Shown here piece after piece: positions 25,931-33,967 of a stretch of 64,000 bases of DNA. Position 1 is the stretch's first letter, and each line of letters opens with the position of its first letter. The notes under the pieces were generated by a model. The model searched no databases. It was not told the origin of the DNA and was given only the letters and a program-made list of their open reading frames with translations. Origin of the DNA: DAOTWC01 sp048499435 (GTDB lineage: Bacteria > Chloroflexota > Anaerolineae > Aggregatilineales > Phototrophicaceae); assembly GCA_048499435.1 (NCBI GenBank), contig JASNZW010000001.1:558001-622000 (forward strand). The letters are read 5' to 3'. Made by a program: the position numbers and the translations under genes.

Positions 25931-26793
25931 GCGTCCGGCCCGCTGAGGATGCGCGCCAGCTCGCGCTGGACCAGATGCGGGCGCTCGTCGCGCAGCAGCG
26001 GAAGCTGGCTGCGGGTGCGGTGAATCTGGTTAAGGTCAATTTCCTGGACGATCAGCGCCTCGTCAAAGTACCGGCCGCGCGTCAGAAACTCGCCGTCCGG
26101 GTTGACAATGCTGGAGCCGCCCCAGTAGTTTCTGCCATCCTCATAGCCTACGCGGTTGACGTGGATCACGTAAGCGGTAAAAGCGCTGGCGTAAGCCTGC
26201 GTCATCAGCTCCACCCAGCGCGCCACCGTCAGCCGCCCGCCCTCGCTGGCGCTCACGCCCCGGCTGGGGCTGCTGCTGCTGAAGATGAGCAGGTCGGCCC
26301 CGTCCTGCCACAGGACATACGGCGCTGACATATGCCAGAAGTCCTCGCAGATGAGCATCCCCACGCGCCCGAAGCGCGTGTCGAAGGCGCGCAGGCTGTC
26401 GCCCTGGTCGAAATAGCGGCCATCATCGAACATGCCGTAGGTGGGCAGGTAAACCTTATGGTGGATATGCAGGCATTCCCCGCGCGCCAGGTAGGCGTTG
26501 GCGATGTAGAAACGCTGGCGCGTGTCCGCGTGAACGAAGCCGACCACGATATCCGGCCCGCTGGCGCTGGCGTCGAGCAGCGCGCGGAAGCGCTCGTCGT
26601 CGCGCGTGGCGCGAATCGCCACCTCCGGCACCATATCCTGCGTGTAATAGCCGGTCAGCGACAGCTCCGGGAACACCACCAGGTCAGCCCCCTGCGCGTC
26701 CGCCTGCCTGATCAGGTCCAGATGGCGGGCGAGGTTGGCTTTCACGTCGCCCAGTTTGGGGTATATCTGCGCCAGCGCTGCGGTCAGCCGCAT
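25927..26793 (-). CDS. Carbon-nitrogen hydrolase (likely glutaminase subunit of NAD synthetase)
   Basis: A 288-residue nitrilase-superfamily amidohydrolase. The catalytic triad residues are visible: Glu in FPELSLTGY, Lys in HHKVYLPTYG and Cys in LICEDFWH. The stretch from the lysine (KVYLPTYGMFDDGRYFDQG) closely matches the glutaminase domain of bacterial glutamine-dependent NAD synthetase. With nadE lacking such a domain in the same operon, the natural reading is a split NadE glutaminase that feeds ammonia, though a general omega-amidase is possible. The ATG at 26793 has AGAGGAG upstream; a longer frame to 27009 overlaps the upstream amidohydrolase and is rejected. Confidence 0.88.
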   Translation of the reverse strand: MRLTAALAQIYPKLGDVKANLARHLDLIRQADAQGADLVVFPELSLTGYYTQDMVPEVAIRATRDDERFRALLDASASGPDIVVGFVHADTRQRFYIANAYLARGECLHIHHKVYLPTYGMFDDGRYFDQGDSLRAFDTRFGRVGMLICEDFWHMSAPYVLWQDGADLLIFSSSSPSRGVSASEGGRLTVARWVELMTQAYASAFTAYVIHVNRVGYEDGRNYWGGSSIVNPDGEFLTRGRYFDEALIVQEIDLNQIHRTRSQLPLLRDERPHLVQRELARILSGPDA

Positions 26794-26818
26794 AGGTGAA
26801 GGTCTCCTCTGTGTGGCG

Positions 26819-29191
26819 TTATCTTCGACGGCTCTGTTTGCGTTTGGCCTTCTTCTTCTTCGCTTTGGCCTGGTGTTCGGCGGCGTGATCGTGCTGGCCG
26901 CCAGGCCGGCGCCCCAGCAGCGCGCGCAGGTCGTCAGACATGGCGACGCCCAGATCAACGAGATTCTGCCTGAGCGGCCCGGCGATATCCTCCTGGACCG
27001 CGCTGTCATTATACGCCTGAATAATCGCCGGGGCCGCCTCCGCCGCCTGCAGGCTCACCAGCGCCTGCACCAGAAAACTGCTCAGCAGCGGCCCATTGTG
27101 CGCGTACTGTTCAAGCTGCGTCAGCAGCAGACCCACACACACGTCGCGCATCTCCGGGCGCGCGGCGGCCACCGCGCGCAGGCAGGCCAGCGCCCCGATA
27201 CGGCTAAAGGGCGGCCTTTCGTCGCCCGCCAACACCTGCGCCAGCGCCGGGATGCCCGCCGGGCCGATCTGCGCGTAAACCTGCGCCAGCTCCTCCATAA
27301 TCAGCGGGTCCGGCAGTTCGAGCAGCGCCGCCAGCGGCTCAGCGGCCTCTTTCGCGCCCAACTGGCCCAGCCGCCGCAGGGCGTGCAGCGGGGCGAAATT
27401 GTAGGCCACGCTGCGGTTTAAGCGCAGCATGCGCTCATCGGTCGCCAGGCGGATGAGGTCGGGGATGTCGGCGCGGCCCACCTCAAATTCCATATAGCTG
27501 CCGCTGTAATCCTCACCCAGCGTGAGGAAGGGGTGCAGCGCCGCCGGGTAATCGTAGCCGTAAGGGGCGCTCTGCCCCCAGCCTGGGCCGCGCACCACCC
27601 GGCCCGGCGTCGCGCCGGTGTGTTCGCCGTCCTTAAGCACCGCCACGCCGTTGACGAACACGTGCACCATGCCGGTGGCGTACTGGTGCGGGTCCTCCGG
27701 CGTGGCGTGGTCCTGAACGGTCTGCGGGTCGAACACCACGACATCGGCGTAATAGCCGTCCGCCAGCCGCCCGCGCCGGTCCAGGCGCAGGTTGTCCGCC
27801 GGCAGCGCTGTCAGGCGGCGCACCGCCTCCTGCAGCGTGATCAGCCCCTCAGCGCGCACGTATTTCGCCAGCACGCGCGCGAACGACCCATACGCGCGCG
27901 GGTGCGGGTTGCGGTTGAGGAACACACCTTCCGGGGCCATTGAGGCGGCGTCAGAGCAGAAGCTCAGCCAGGGCAGCACCACCTGCCGCCGCAGGTTGTC
28001 CTCCGTCATGCTGAAGTACATAGCGAAACCGCTGCTCTCGTCCTCAGCCACCAGGTCGAGCAGCGTGTCTTTGGGGCTGGTCCCGCGCTCGCGCGCCACG
28101 TCGGCCAGCGTGCGCCCCTGCAGCGGGCGCAGGTGTTCCTTGCGAAAGCCCGCCAGCATGATGTTCTCTGGCGAGTTGTCGGCGAACATGTTTTCCCAGT
28201 CGTCGGACGGCTTGACCATATCCGCTTTAATGCGCGCGCGCGTTTCCGGGTCCGCGATGCGCTCCAGCAGCTTTTTGAAGCCGCCGTCGTGCGCCCAGGG
28301 CGGGATGCAGGCGTCCAGGCCGGTCCCGGAAAAGGGATAGGGGTACATGTCGGCGGTGATGGCGACGCCGGCGGCGCGCGCCTCCTCAACCATGCCAATC
28401 ACGCTGTCCAGCTTGTCCCAGTTGGACTGGCCCGCCACCTTCAGGTGGTAGATTTCCGCGCGCACCTGGGCGACGTCGGCCACGTCAATCAGCTCCTCGA
28501 CGGCGTCCTCGATGGCGCTGCCCTCGCTGCGGATGTGCGAGATGTACATGCCGCCGTATTCGGCGGCGGCGCGCGCCAGCGCCAGCAGCTCCTCATACTG
28601 CTGGTAGGCGGCGGGCGGGTAGATCAGCGCCGACGACAGCCCGACCGCGCCCTCGCGCATGGCCTGCCGCACCAGGTCAGCCATGTGCGCCAGCTCGTCC
28701 GGCGTGGGCGGGCGGTCATCGTAGCCGATCTCGTGGATGCGGACGGTGGCGCTGCCCACGAACGACGCGATATTGGGCGCGACGCCGCGCTTCGCCAGCC
28801 AGTCCAGAAACTCGCCCAGCGTCGTCCACTCAATCGGGTACTTAATGTCGGTCTGGTCCATGTAAGCGCCCGGCTCGGTGCTTTTCATGGCCGCGGTCAG
28901 CGGCCCCATCGAGACGTTCTCGCCCAGCACTTCAAGCGTGACGCCCTGGCGAATCTCGCTTTGCGAGCGCCCATCGTGGATCAGCGACTCGTTGGACCAG
29001 CTCAGCATGTTGATAAAGCCCGGCGCGACCGCCAGCCCGGCGGCGTCCACCTCAGCGGCGGCGCTGGCGCTGGACAGGTCGCCAACAGCGGCGATCATGT
29101 CGCCAACGATGCCCACGTCGGCGCTGACGGGGTCAGCCCCGCTGCCGTCATACACCGTTCCACCGCGAATAATCAGATCATAGTCAGGCAT
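26819..29191 (-). CDS. D-aminoacylase-like amidohydrolase with C-terminal HEAT-like repeats
   Basis: A 790-residue protein. Residues 1-560 belong to the N-acyl-D-amino-acid deacylase/amidohydrolase family (IIRGGTVYDGSG, APGFINMLSWSNESL, YISHIRSEG, HLKVAGQ, GRLADGYYADVVVFDP). The HxH metal motif normally found in GFIDTHTH reads NMLSWSN, so the usual metal site is absent or rebuilt. Residues about 590-760 are helical HEAT-like repeats, and the C-terminus is a lysine/arginine-rich tail (KKKKAKRKQSRRR). It ends 25 bases before the nitrilase start, so the four genes may form one operon. Substrate unknown. Confidence 0.85.
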   Translation of the reverse strand: MPDYDLIIRGGTVYDGSGADPVSADVGIVGDMIAAVGDLSSASAAAEVDAAGLAVAPGFINMLSWSNESLIHDGRSQSEIRQGVTLEVLGENVSMGPLTAAMKSTEPGAYMDQTDIKYPIEWTTLGEFLDWLAKRGVAPNIASFVGSATVRIHEIGYDDRPPTPDELAHMADLVRQAMREGAVGLSSALIYPPAAYQQYEELLALARAAAEYGGMYISHIRSEGSAIEDAVEELIDVADVAQVRAEIYHLKVAGQSNWDKLDSVIGMVEEARAAGVAITADMYPYPFSGTGLDACIPPWAHDGGFKKLLERIADPETRARIKADMVKPSDDWENMFADNSPENIMLAGFRKEHLRPLQGRTLADVARERGTSPKDTLLDLVAEDESSGFAMYFSMTEDNLRRQVVLPWLSFCSDAASMAPEGVFLNRNPHPRAYGSFARVLAKYVRAEGLITLQEAVRRLTALPADNLRLDRRGRLADGYYADVVVFDPQTVQDHATPEDPHQYATGMVHVFVNGVAVLKDGEHTGATPGRVVRGPGWGQSAPYGYDYPAALHPFLTLGEDYSGSYMEFEVGRADIPDLIRLATDERMLRLNRSVAYNFAPLHALRRLGQLGAKEAAEPLAALLELPDPLIMEELAQVYAQIGPAGIPALAQVLAGDERPPFSRIGALACLRAVAAARPEMRDVCVGLLLTQLEQYAHNGPLLSSFLVQALVSLQAAEAAPAIIQAYNDSAVQEDIAGPLRQNLVDLGVAMSDDLRALLGRRPGGQHDHAAEHQAKAKKKKAKRKQSRRR

Positions 29192-29201
29192 GGCAGCCTC
29201 A

Positions 29202-29948
29202 TCATCCTGTCGGTCGGTCAGCCAGCAGCCACCGCAGCGCCAGCGTCATCAATATCAGGTCCAGCCACTGGTCGGCACGCAGGCCGGCCAGCGTGGGCGC
29301 GTAGTCAGCGCGCACAAAGCCGATCGCGAACATGCCCGCGCTCAGCAGCGCCAGCGCCAGCCAGAAGCGCCGCCCGCGCAGCCAGCCGCGCGCGGCCAGC
29401 AGCGCCATCAGCGGCAGCAGAGCCGCGCCCAGCGCCATCCCGAACACCTGCGTGTTCCAGCGCGGCGCGGGCAGGCCGTAAACGTCCGGCAGCTCAGCGA
29501 CCGCCCAGGTCGGGTAGCGCGCCAGCGTGTCCACCTCCGCGCCGTAGCCGCAGGCCGCGCCCAGGCAGCCCCACCACACAGCGAACGCCGCCAGCGGCAG
29601 CGCCAGCGCCAGCCGGTCCAGCAGCGGCGCGCTGTCTGCGCCGCGCCAGCGGGCCAGCAGGCGCAGCCCCGCCAGCCCGCCGATAACCGCGCCGTGCCAG
29701 TTGAGGCCGCCCGCGCTGAGGCGCAGCGCCTCAGCGGGCGCGCTGGCAAAATAACCGATGTTGAGCAGCACATGGACCAGACGCCCGCCAACGGCGGCCC
29801 CGGCCAGCGCCGCCAGGCCGCAGTCAGCGGCGGCCCCGGCGCGCAGCGGCGCGCGGTACAGGCTGATGCCGGCGGCGGCGGCCGCCGCGAGCGCCAGCAG
29901 CAGCGTAAAGGTGGGCAACGTTACAGGGCCAAGAGTCGTATAGGGCAT
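29202..29948 (-). CDS. Divergent Lgt-like (prolipoprotein diacylglyceryl transferase family) membrane protein
   Basis: A 248-residue polytopic protein with about seven hydrophobic segments. Signatures recalling Lgt are GGRLVHVLLN, GGLNWHGAVIGG (with the conserved His), CLGAACGYG, and FVRADYAPTLAGLRADQW near the C-terminus, the region of the essential Arg in Lgt. The canonical RIGNFxNxE motif is altered. It may be a true Lgt of this lineage or a paralogue acting on another substrate. The ATG at 29948 is chosen; a TTG at 29957 is in frame. It precedes the amidohydrolase gene by 10 bases on the same strand. Confidence 0.75.
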   Translation of the reverse strand: MPYTTLGPVTLPTFTLLLALAAAAAAGISLYRAPLRAGAAADCGLAALAGAAVGGRLVHVLLNIGYFASAPAEALRLSAGGLNWHGAVIGGLAGLRLLARWRGADSAPLLDRLALALPLAAFAVWWGCLGAACGYGAEVDTLARYPTWAVAELPDVYGLPAPRWNTQVFGMALGAALLPLMALLAARGWLRGRRFWLALALLSAGMFAIGFVRADYAPTLAGLRADQWLDLILMTLALRWLLADRPTG

Positions 29949-30045
29949 AGGGATCAATCCACGAGGGAAATTGTAGACAGGAAGCGGATAGGCGTCAAAA
30001 ATACGCCGAATTTATGGGGGCCTTGCCCGGCAGCCGCCCGCGGCA

Positions 30046-30054
30046 TGTTATAAT
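30046..30054 (+). promoter_or_regulatory. Extended -10 promoter upstream of SPFH gene
   Basis: TGTTATAAT, a perfect TATAAT with the TGn extension, 78 bases above the ATG at 30133. A weak TTGCCC lies at 30023 with a 20-base spacer; extended -10 sites need little -35 contact. Confidence 0.6.
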
Positions 30055-30132
30055 GCCGGGGCTTATTCCTATCAGACGACGCTATACCGGCGCGCTGCCG
30101 GCGCAGAGCATAAAACGCAAAGGGGTTTGTAG

Positions 30133-31233
30133 ATGGGTGGTATCAGCTCTTTACTGGGCACAGTTGCCCTGCTTGGGTTCCTCGCCTTTCTGGGGGGAAT
30201 CGGTCTGGTTGTCGTCAGCGCGTCGCAGGGGCGGCCTGTGCGCAGCGGCGTGCTGATCGCAATAATCGGCCTGGTGGCTGGCCTGCTGTTCAGCGTGGTC
30301 AGCCAGGGCATTCTGATCGTGGAGCCGCAGCAGGTCGCGGTGGTCTTTAACACCCTCAGCGGCGAGCTGGAGACGCCGCGCCGGGCGGGCACGTCCATCG
30401 TTATTCCGGTGCTGCAAACCGCCACGATTTACCCTATCGACCAGCAGGAATACACGATGTCCGGGATTCCGACCGAGGGCGTGGTGTCGGGCGACGACTC
30501 GGTGCGCGGCCGCACCGTAGACGGCCAGGAAATCTTCCTGGAGCTGACGGTGCTCTACAGCATTGACCCGACCAACGCCAACCTGGTGCACACGCGCTGG
30601 CAGAACCGCTTCCAGGATGACTTCCTGCGGCCCACCGTGCGCGGTATCGCCCGCGATATGGTGTCACGCTTCCGCGCCGAGGAAATCTACGGCGAGCGCC
30701 GTTCAGAGCTTGAGGAGTCGATCCGCGAGGAACTGCGCACCCGCATGGACCGCGAAGGCTTCCTGCTGACCGACCTGCTGGTGCGCGACGTGACTTTCTC
30801 GCAGGCGTTTACCGACTCGATCGAGCGCAAGCTGGTGGCTGACCAGGCCGCGCAGGAAGCTGCGTTCCGCGTGCAGCAGGAACGGCAGAACGCCGACCGC
30901 GTGCGCGTGTCCGCCCAGGGCGAACGCGACGCCGCCATCGCCCGCGCCGAGGGCGAAGCGCAGGCGATCGTGCTGCGCGCGCAGGCACAGGCCGAAGCGC
31001 TGCGGCTGGTGAGCGAGCAGATCGCCGCCAACCCCAGCCTGATCCAGTACGAGTACATCCAGAACCTGGCCGACAACATCAACCTGGCGCTGGTCCCGTC
31101 GAACAGCCCCTTCCTGTTCGACTTTAACAGCCTGGCCCAGCCCAACGCGAATTTCGTCGCGCCGGAAGTGCCGGAATTCAGGCCGGAAGCGCCGCCGACG
31201 GCGACGCCTGAAGCGGAAAGCTCTGGCAGCTAA
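30133..31233 (+). CDS. SPFH/band-7 family membrane protein (prohibitin/HflC-like)
   Basis: A 366-residue membrane scaffold protein. Two hydrophobic segments (about 7-28 and 38-58) anchor the N-terminus; residues about 60-230 form the SPFH domain (VEPQQVAVVFNTLSGEL, RAGTSIVIPVLQTATIYPID, FLELTVLYSID); residues about 215-300 form the Ala/Glu/Arg-rich coiled coil characteristic of prohibitins and HflK/C, and the C-terminus is a Pro/Ala-rich tail. Such proteins form ring-like microdomains and often regulate FtsH-type proteases. No partner gene is adjacent. It has its own promoter and a terminator-like hairpin after the stop. Confidence 0.92.
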   Translation: MGGISSLLGTVALLGFLAFLGGIGLVVVSASQGRPVRSGVLIAIIGLVAGLLFSVVSQGILIVEPQQVAVVFNTLSGELETPRRAGTSIVIPVLQTATIYPIDQQEYTMSGIPTEGVVSGDDSVRGRTVDGQEIFLELTVLYSIDPTNANLVHTRWQNRFQDDFLRPTVRGIARDMVSRFRAEEIYGERRSELEESIREELRTRMDREGFLLTDLLVRDVTFSQAFTDSIERKLVADQAAQEAAFRVQQERQNADRVRVSAQGERDAAIARAEGEAQAIVLRAQAQAEALRLVSEQIAANPSLIQYEYIQNLADNINLALVPSNSPFLFDFNSLAQPNANFVAPEVPEFRPEAPPTATPEAESSGS

Positions 31234-31257
31234 CGCGGCAGCCGCATAAACGTTTAA

Positions 31258-31296
31258 CAGCAGGGCGGGGCGTGTATCTCCCCGCCCTGCTGCGTT
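31258..31296 (+). terminator. Intrinsic terminator-like hairpin after the SPFH gene
   Basis: A perfect 13-base stem: CAGCAGGGCGGGG (31258-31270), a 9-base loop, and CCCCGCCCTGCTG (31280-31292), followed by CGTTTA. The T tract is short, so termination efficiency is uncertain. Confidence 0.7.
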
Positions 31297-31395
31297 TACC
31301 GCCCCGCGGCGGCGGCCAGCCGTGGCCCGCGCCGCGCCAGAATGGGTTACAATGGTTGGCAGCCGCGACGCGCACGACAGGGGAAGGATTGGGCT

Positions 31396-32382
31396 ATGGC
31401 GCAGAAAATCCGTTGGGGAATCATCAGCACCGCCAACATCGGGCTGAAGCGTGTCATCCCCGCCATTCATGCCTCACACAACGGCGAGGTGGCGGCGGTC
31501 GCCAGCCGCAGCCTGGCGAAAGCGCAGGCGTTCGCCGCCCAGGCCGGCATCCCCCGCGCTTACGGCAGCTACGACGAGCTGCTCGCCGACCCGCAGATCG
31601 ACGCCATCTACAACCCGCTGCCCAACAGCGAACACGCCGCCTGGAGCCTGCGCTGCGCCGAGGCGGGCAAGCCGATGCTGTGCGAAAAGCCGCTGGCGCG
31701 CGATGCCACCGAGGCGCAGGCGATGGTGGACGCCTTCGCCGCGCGCGGTCTGCTGTTCGCTGAGGCCTTTATGTACCGCTTCCACCCGCAGACGCAGCAG
31801 GTGCTGCGCATGGTCGAGGCCGGCGCGGTCGGGCAGGTTACGGCGGTGCAGGCCACGTTCTGCTTCCCGGTGGCCAACGAGGACGACATCCGCCTCAGCC
31901 AACCGCTGGCCGGCGGCGCGCTGATGGACGTCGGCTGCTACTGCGTCAACGTGATCCGCCTGCTCGCCCACGCTGAACCGGACCGCGTGAGCGCGGCGGC
32001 CACGTTCGGCAGCCGGTCGCGGGTCGATGAGGCGCTGGCCGGCGTCCTGGGCTTTGAATCCGGCGTGGTGGCGCATTTCGACTGCGGCCTGCGCGCGTTC
32101 CGCACCCACACTTACGAGGTGCGCGGCACGCGCGGGCGCATTCAGGTCCCTGAAGCCTTCGTGATGGAAGCGGGCGCGGCCACCGTGATCCGCCACTGGC
32201 AGGGCACAAGCTGTGACGAAATCGCCGTCGGGCCGGCGAATCACTATCAATTGATGGTGGAGGACTTCGCCGGCGCGCTGCTGAACGGGCACGCCCCGCG
32301 CTACGCGCCGCAGGACGCCGTCGCCAATATGCGCGTGCTTGACCGCCTGATCGCGGCGGCGCGCGCCGCCGGCGCGCAGTAA
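31396..32382 (+). CDS. Gfo/Idh/MocA family oxidoreductase
   Basis: A 328-residue NAD(P)-dependent sugar or polyol dehydrogenase. The N-terminal Rossmann fold shows WGIISTANIG, the cofactor loop AVASRSL, and the family EKP motif in CEKPLARDAT; the C-terminal alpha/beta domain has GGALMDVGCYCVN. It resembles the dihydrodiol dehydrogenase/xylose dehydrogenase branch, so aldose substrates are likely but unproven. The ATG at 31396 has GGAAGGA upstream; a longer start at 31342 would be inside the promoter-like region. A small gene follows after 35 bases. Confidence 0.9.
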   Translation: MAQKIRWGIISTANIGLKRVIPAIHASHNGEVAAVASRSLAKAQAFAAQAGIPRAYGSYDELLADPQIDAIYNPLPNSEHAAWSLRCAEAGKPMLCEKPLARDATEAQAMVDAFAARGLLFAEAFMYRFHPQTQQVLRMVEAGAVGQVTAVQATFCFPVANEDDIRLSQPLAGGALMDVGCYCVNVIRLLAHAEPDRVSAAATFGSRSRVDEALAGVLGFESGVVAHFDCGLRAFRTHTYEVRGTRGRIQVPEAFVMEAGAATVIRHWQGTSCDEIAVGPANHYQLMVEDFAGALLNGHAPRYAPQDAVANMRVLDRLIAAARAAGAQ

Positions 32383-32417
32383 CAGCGCCGCATCGTTTCT
32401 AAGGAGAACGCAGCAGC

Positions 32418-32639
32418 ATGTTTAAAGAAGTGAAAATCATCACCTTTATCCTGGAACACGGCCCCGGCTATGACAGCGAGGGCATCCTCAGCCGGTCAGA
32501 GGCCGAGTGGGAGATCGCCAAACGCCTGAATGACGGCTGGGTGGTGGCAGGGGCGGGCGGCGCGCCGGGCGCGCAGGACATGAGCCACATCGGCATCGGC
32601 TTTGTCGTGCTCCAGCGCGAAACAGCGCCGCACGCCTAA
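32418..32639 (+). CDS. Small protein of unknown function (DUF4177-like pattern)
   Basis: A 73-residue protein (MFKEVKIITF...). The run from RLNDGWVVAGAGG to IGFVVLQRE resembles DUF4177-type small proteins, in which a strand, a helix ending in an xxGW turn and a final strand form a compact fold. AAGGAG stands 14 bases before the ATG. It probably shares a transcript with the upstream oxidoreductase and converges on the sorbosone-like gene four bases away. Confidence 0.65.
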   Translation: MFKEVKIITFILEHGPGYDSEGILSRSEAEWEIAKRLNDGWVVAGAGGAPGAQDMSHIGIGFVVLQRETAPHA

Positions 32640-32643
32640 AACG

Positions 32644-33825
32644 TCAGCCCGCCTGCGGCCGCAGCGCGATCACGCGCCGCCCCGCGCTGATATACACCCA
32701 GCCTTCCGGGCTGACGGCCAGGCCGTAAGGCCGGGATGGGTACAGCCCGCTGAGGCGGTAGTTCAGCTCTTGCAGCGTGAAGCCGTGCGCCGCGTTGGTC
32801 GGCGGTTCCTCAGGCAGAATGATGTGGTAGCCGCTGGGCGCGCCAGCGTCGTCGAAGTATACGGCGGCGACGGCGTTGCCGCGCAGGTCCACGCGCCCGC
32901 GTGAGCCGCCCAGCGCCACCAGCAGCGCGCCGCGCAGCGTGGGCAGCGCCGCGCCCCGGTAAGCGGCCAGCGCCTGCGGCTGGCCGTGCGTGGGGAACGT
33001 CAGCGCGGGCGGGGCGGCGGCGGCGCAGTCGAACGCGCCGCCCTGCCAGTCAGGCGCGCTGGCCGCCCCGTTACAGAACGGCCAGCCAAAGTGTGCGCCG
33101 GGCGTCACCCGGTTAAGCTCGTCCAGGTCGGGCGTGTCGAACAGGCCGTCGCGGGCCGTGTCCACCGTCCACAGCGCGCCAGCGGCGAACGCCAGCCCGG
33201 CGGGGTGGCGCAGGCCGCGCGCCACAAGCTGCCGGTCGCCCCCCGCCAACGTGAAGCTGAGCACCGCGCCGCGCGCCGGGTCGGCGGGGACGCAGTGGTC
33301 GCAGGGCGCGCCGGTCGCCACATACAGGCGCTCATCCGGCCCGACGGCGATGCCGGCGTTCCAGAAACCGCCGCCCGCCGGCAGGTCGTCCACGATGACG
33401 CTCAGCTCATCCCCGCGCAGGCGGTAAACGCGCGCCGCCGCCACGATGTAAAGCGCGCCCGCGTGATGCACCAGCGCGGCGGGGCGCGTCAGGCCGCTGG
33501 CGACAGGGCGCGCGCTGTCCGGCAGGCCGTCGCCGTCGCTGTCGCTGATGGCGAGCACGACGCCTTCCAGCGGGCGGGCGGCGTAAAGTATGCCGTCGTC
33601 AGCGGCGGCCAGCGCCGTGAACCCCAGCTCGCCCGCCGCGTCATCCTCGATCACCAGCTCCAGGCAGAAACGCAGCGCGTCCACCCAGGGGCGCTCTAAA
33701 TAGTGGGGCCGCTGGCCGCAGGGCGGCAGGGCATCCTGGCTGGCGGCGGGGCTGGCCAGCAGCAGCAGGGCGATAAGCAGGCCCACAGAGCGGGCCGTTC
33801 GGGTGTGCGTTCGTGGCTGGTGCAT
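32644..33825 (-). CDS. Secreted glucose/sorbosone dehydrogenase-like beta-propeller
   Basis: A 393-residue protein with a signal peptide (hydrophobic run SVGLLIALLLLASPAASQ). The body has the features of PQQ-dependent sugar dehydrogenases of the soluble GDH/sorbosone type: GLRHPAGLAF, AVGPDERLYVATGAP, VTPGAHFGWPFCNG and GLAVSPEGWVYIS, in a six-bladed arrangement. Several cysteines (CDHC, FCNG, FDC) suggest disulfides. Whether PQQ is bound is unknown; the family also includes non-enzymatic propellers. The start at 33825 is preferred, but a start at 33864 adds 13 residues. It lies back to back with the CoxE-type gene. Confidence 0.82.
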   Translation of the reverse strand: MHQPRTHTRTARSVGLLIALLLLASPAASQDALPPCGQRPHYLERPWVDALRFCLELVIEDDAAGELGFTALAAADDGILYAARPLEGVVLAISDSDGDGLPDSARPVASGLTRPAALVHHAGALYIVAAARVYRLRGDELSVIVDDLPAGGGFWNAGIAVGPDERLYVATGAPCDHCVPADPARGAVLSFTLAGGDRQLVARGLRHPAGLAFAAGALWTVDTARDGLFDTPDLDELNRVTPGAHFGWPFCNGAASAPDWQGGAFDCAAAAPPALTFPTHGQPQALAAYRGAALPTLRGALLVALGGSRGRVDLRGNAVAAVYFDDAGAPSGYHIILPEEPPTNAAHGFTLQELNYRLSGLYPSRPYGLAVSPEGWVYISAGRRVIALRPQAG

Positions 33826-33890
33826 AGTTTTCCGGGGCGCGCCTTTCAACCGACGACTCCGCATTCTACAGCAAAACGCGCCCAGCGCGT

Positions 33891-33896
33891 TATAAT
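33891..33896 (+). promoter_or_regulatory. -10 box upstream of the CoxE-like gene
   Basis: TATAAT, 71 bases before the GTG at 33968. No convincing -35 is present at the usual spacing. Confidence 0.5.
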
Positions 33897-33967
33897 GACC
33901 GCGCCGCGCAGGCGGGTTGTCAGCCGCCGCGCGCCGCTGTCCGTGTGTGTGGAAGGTTATTGTAAAC

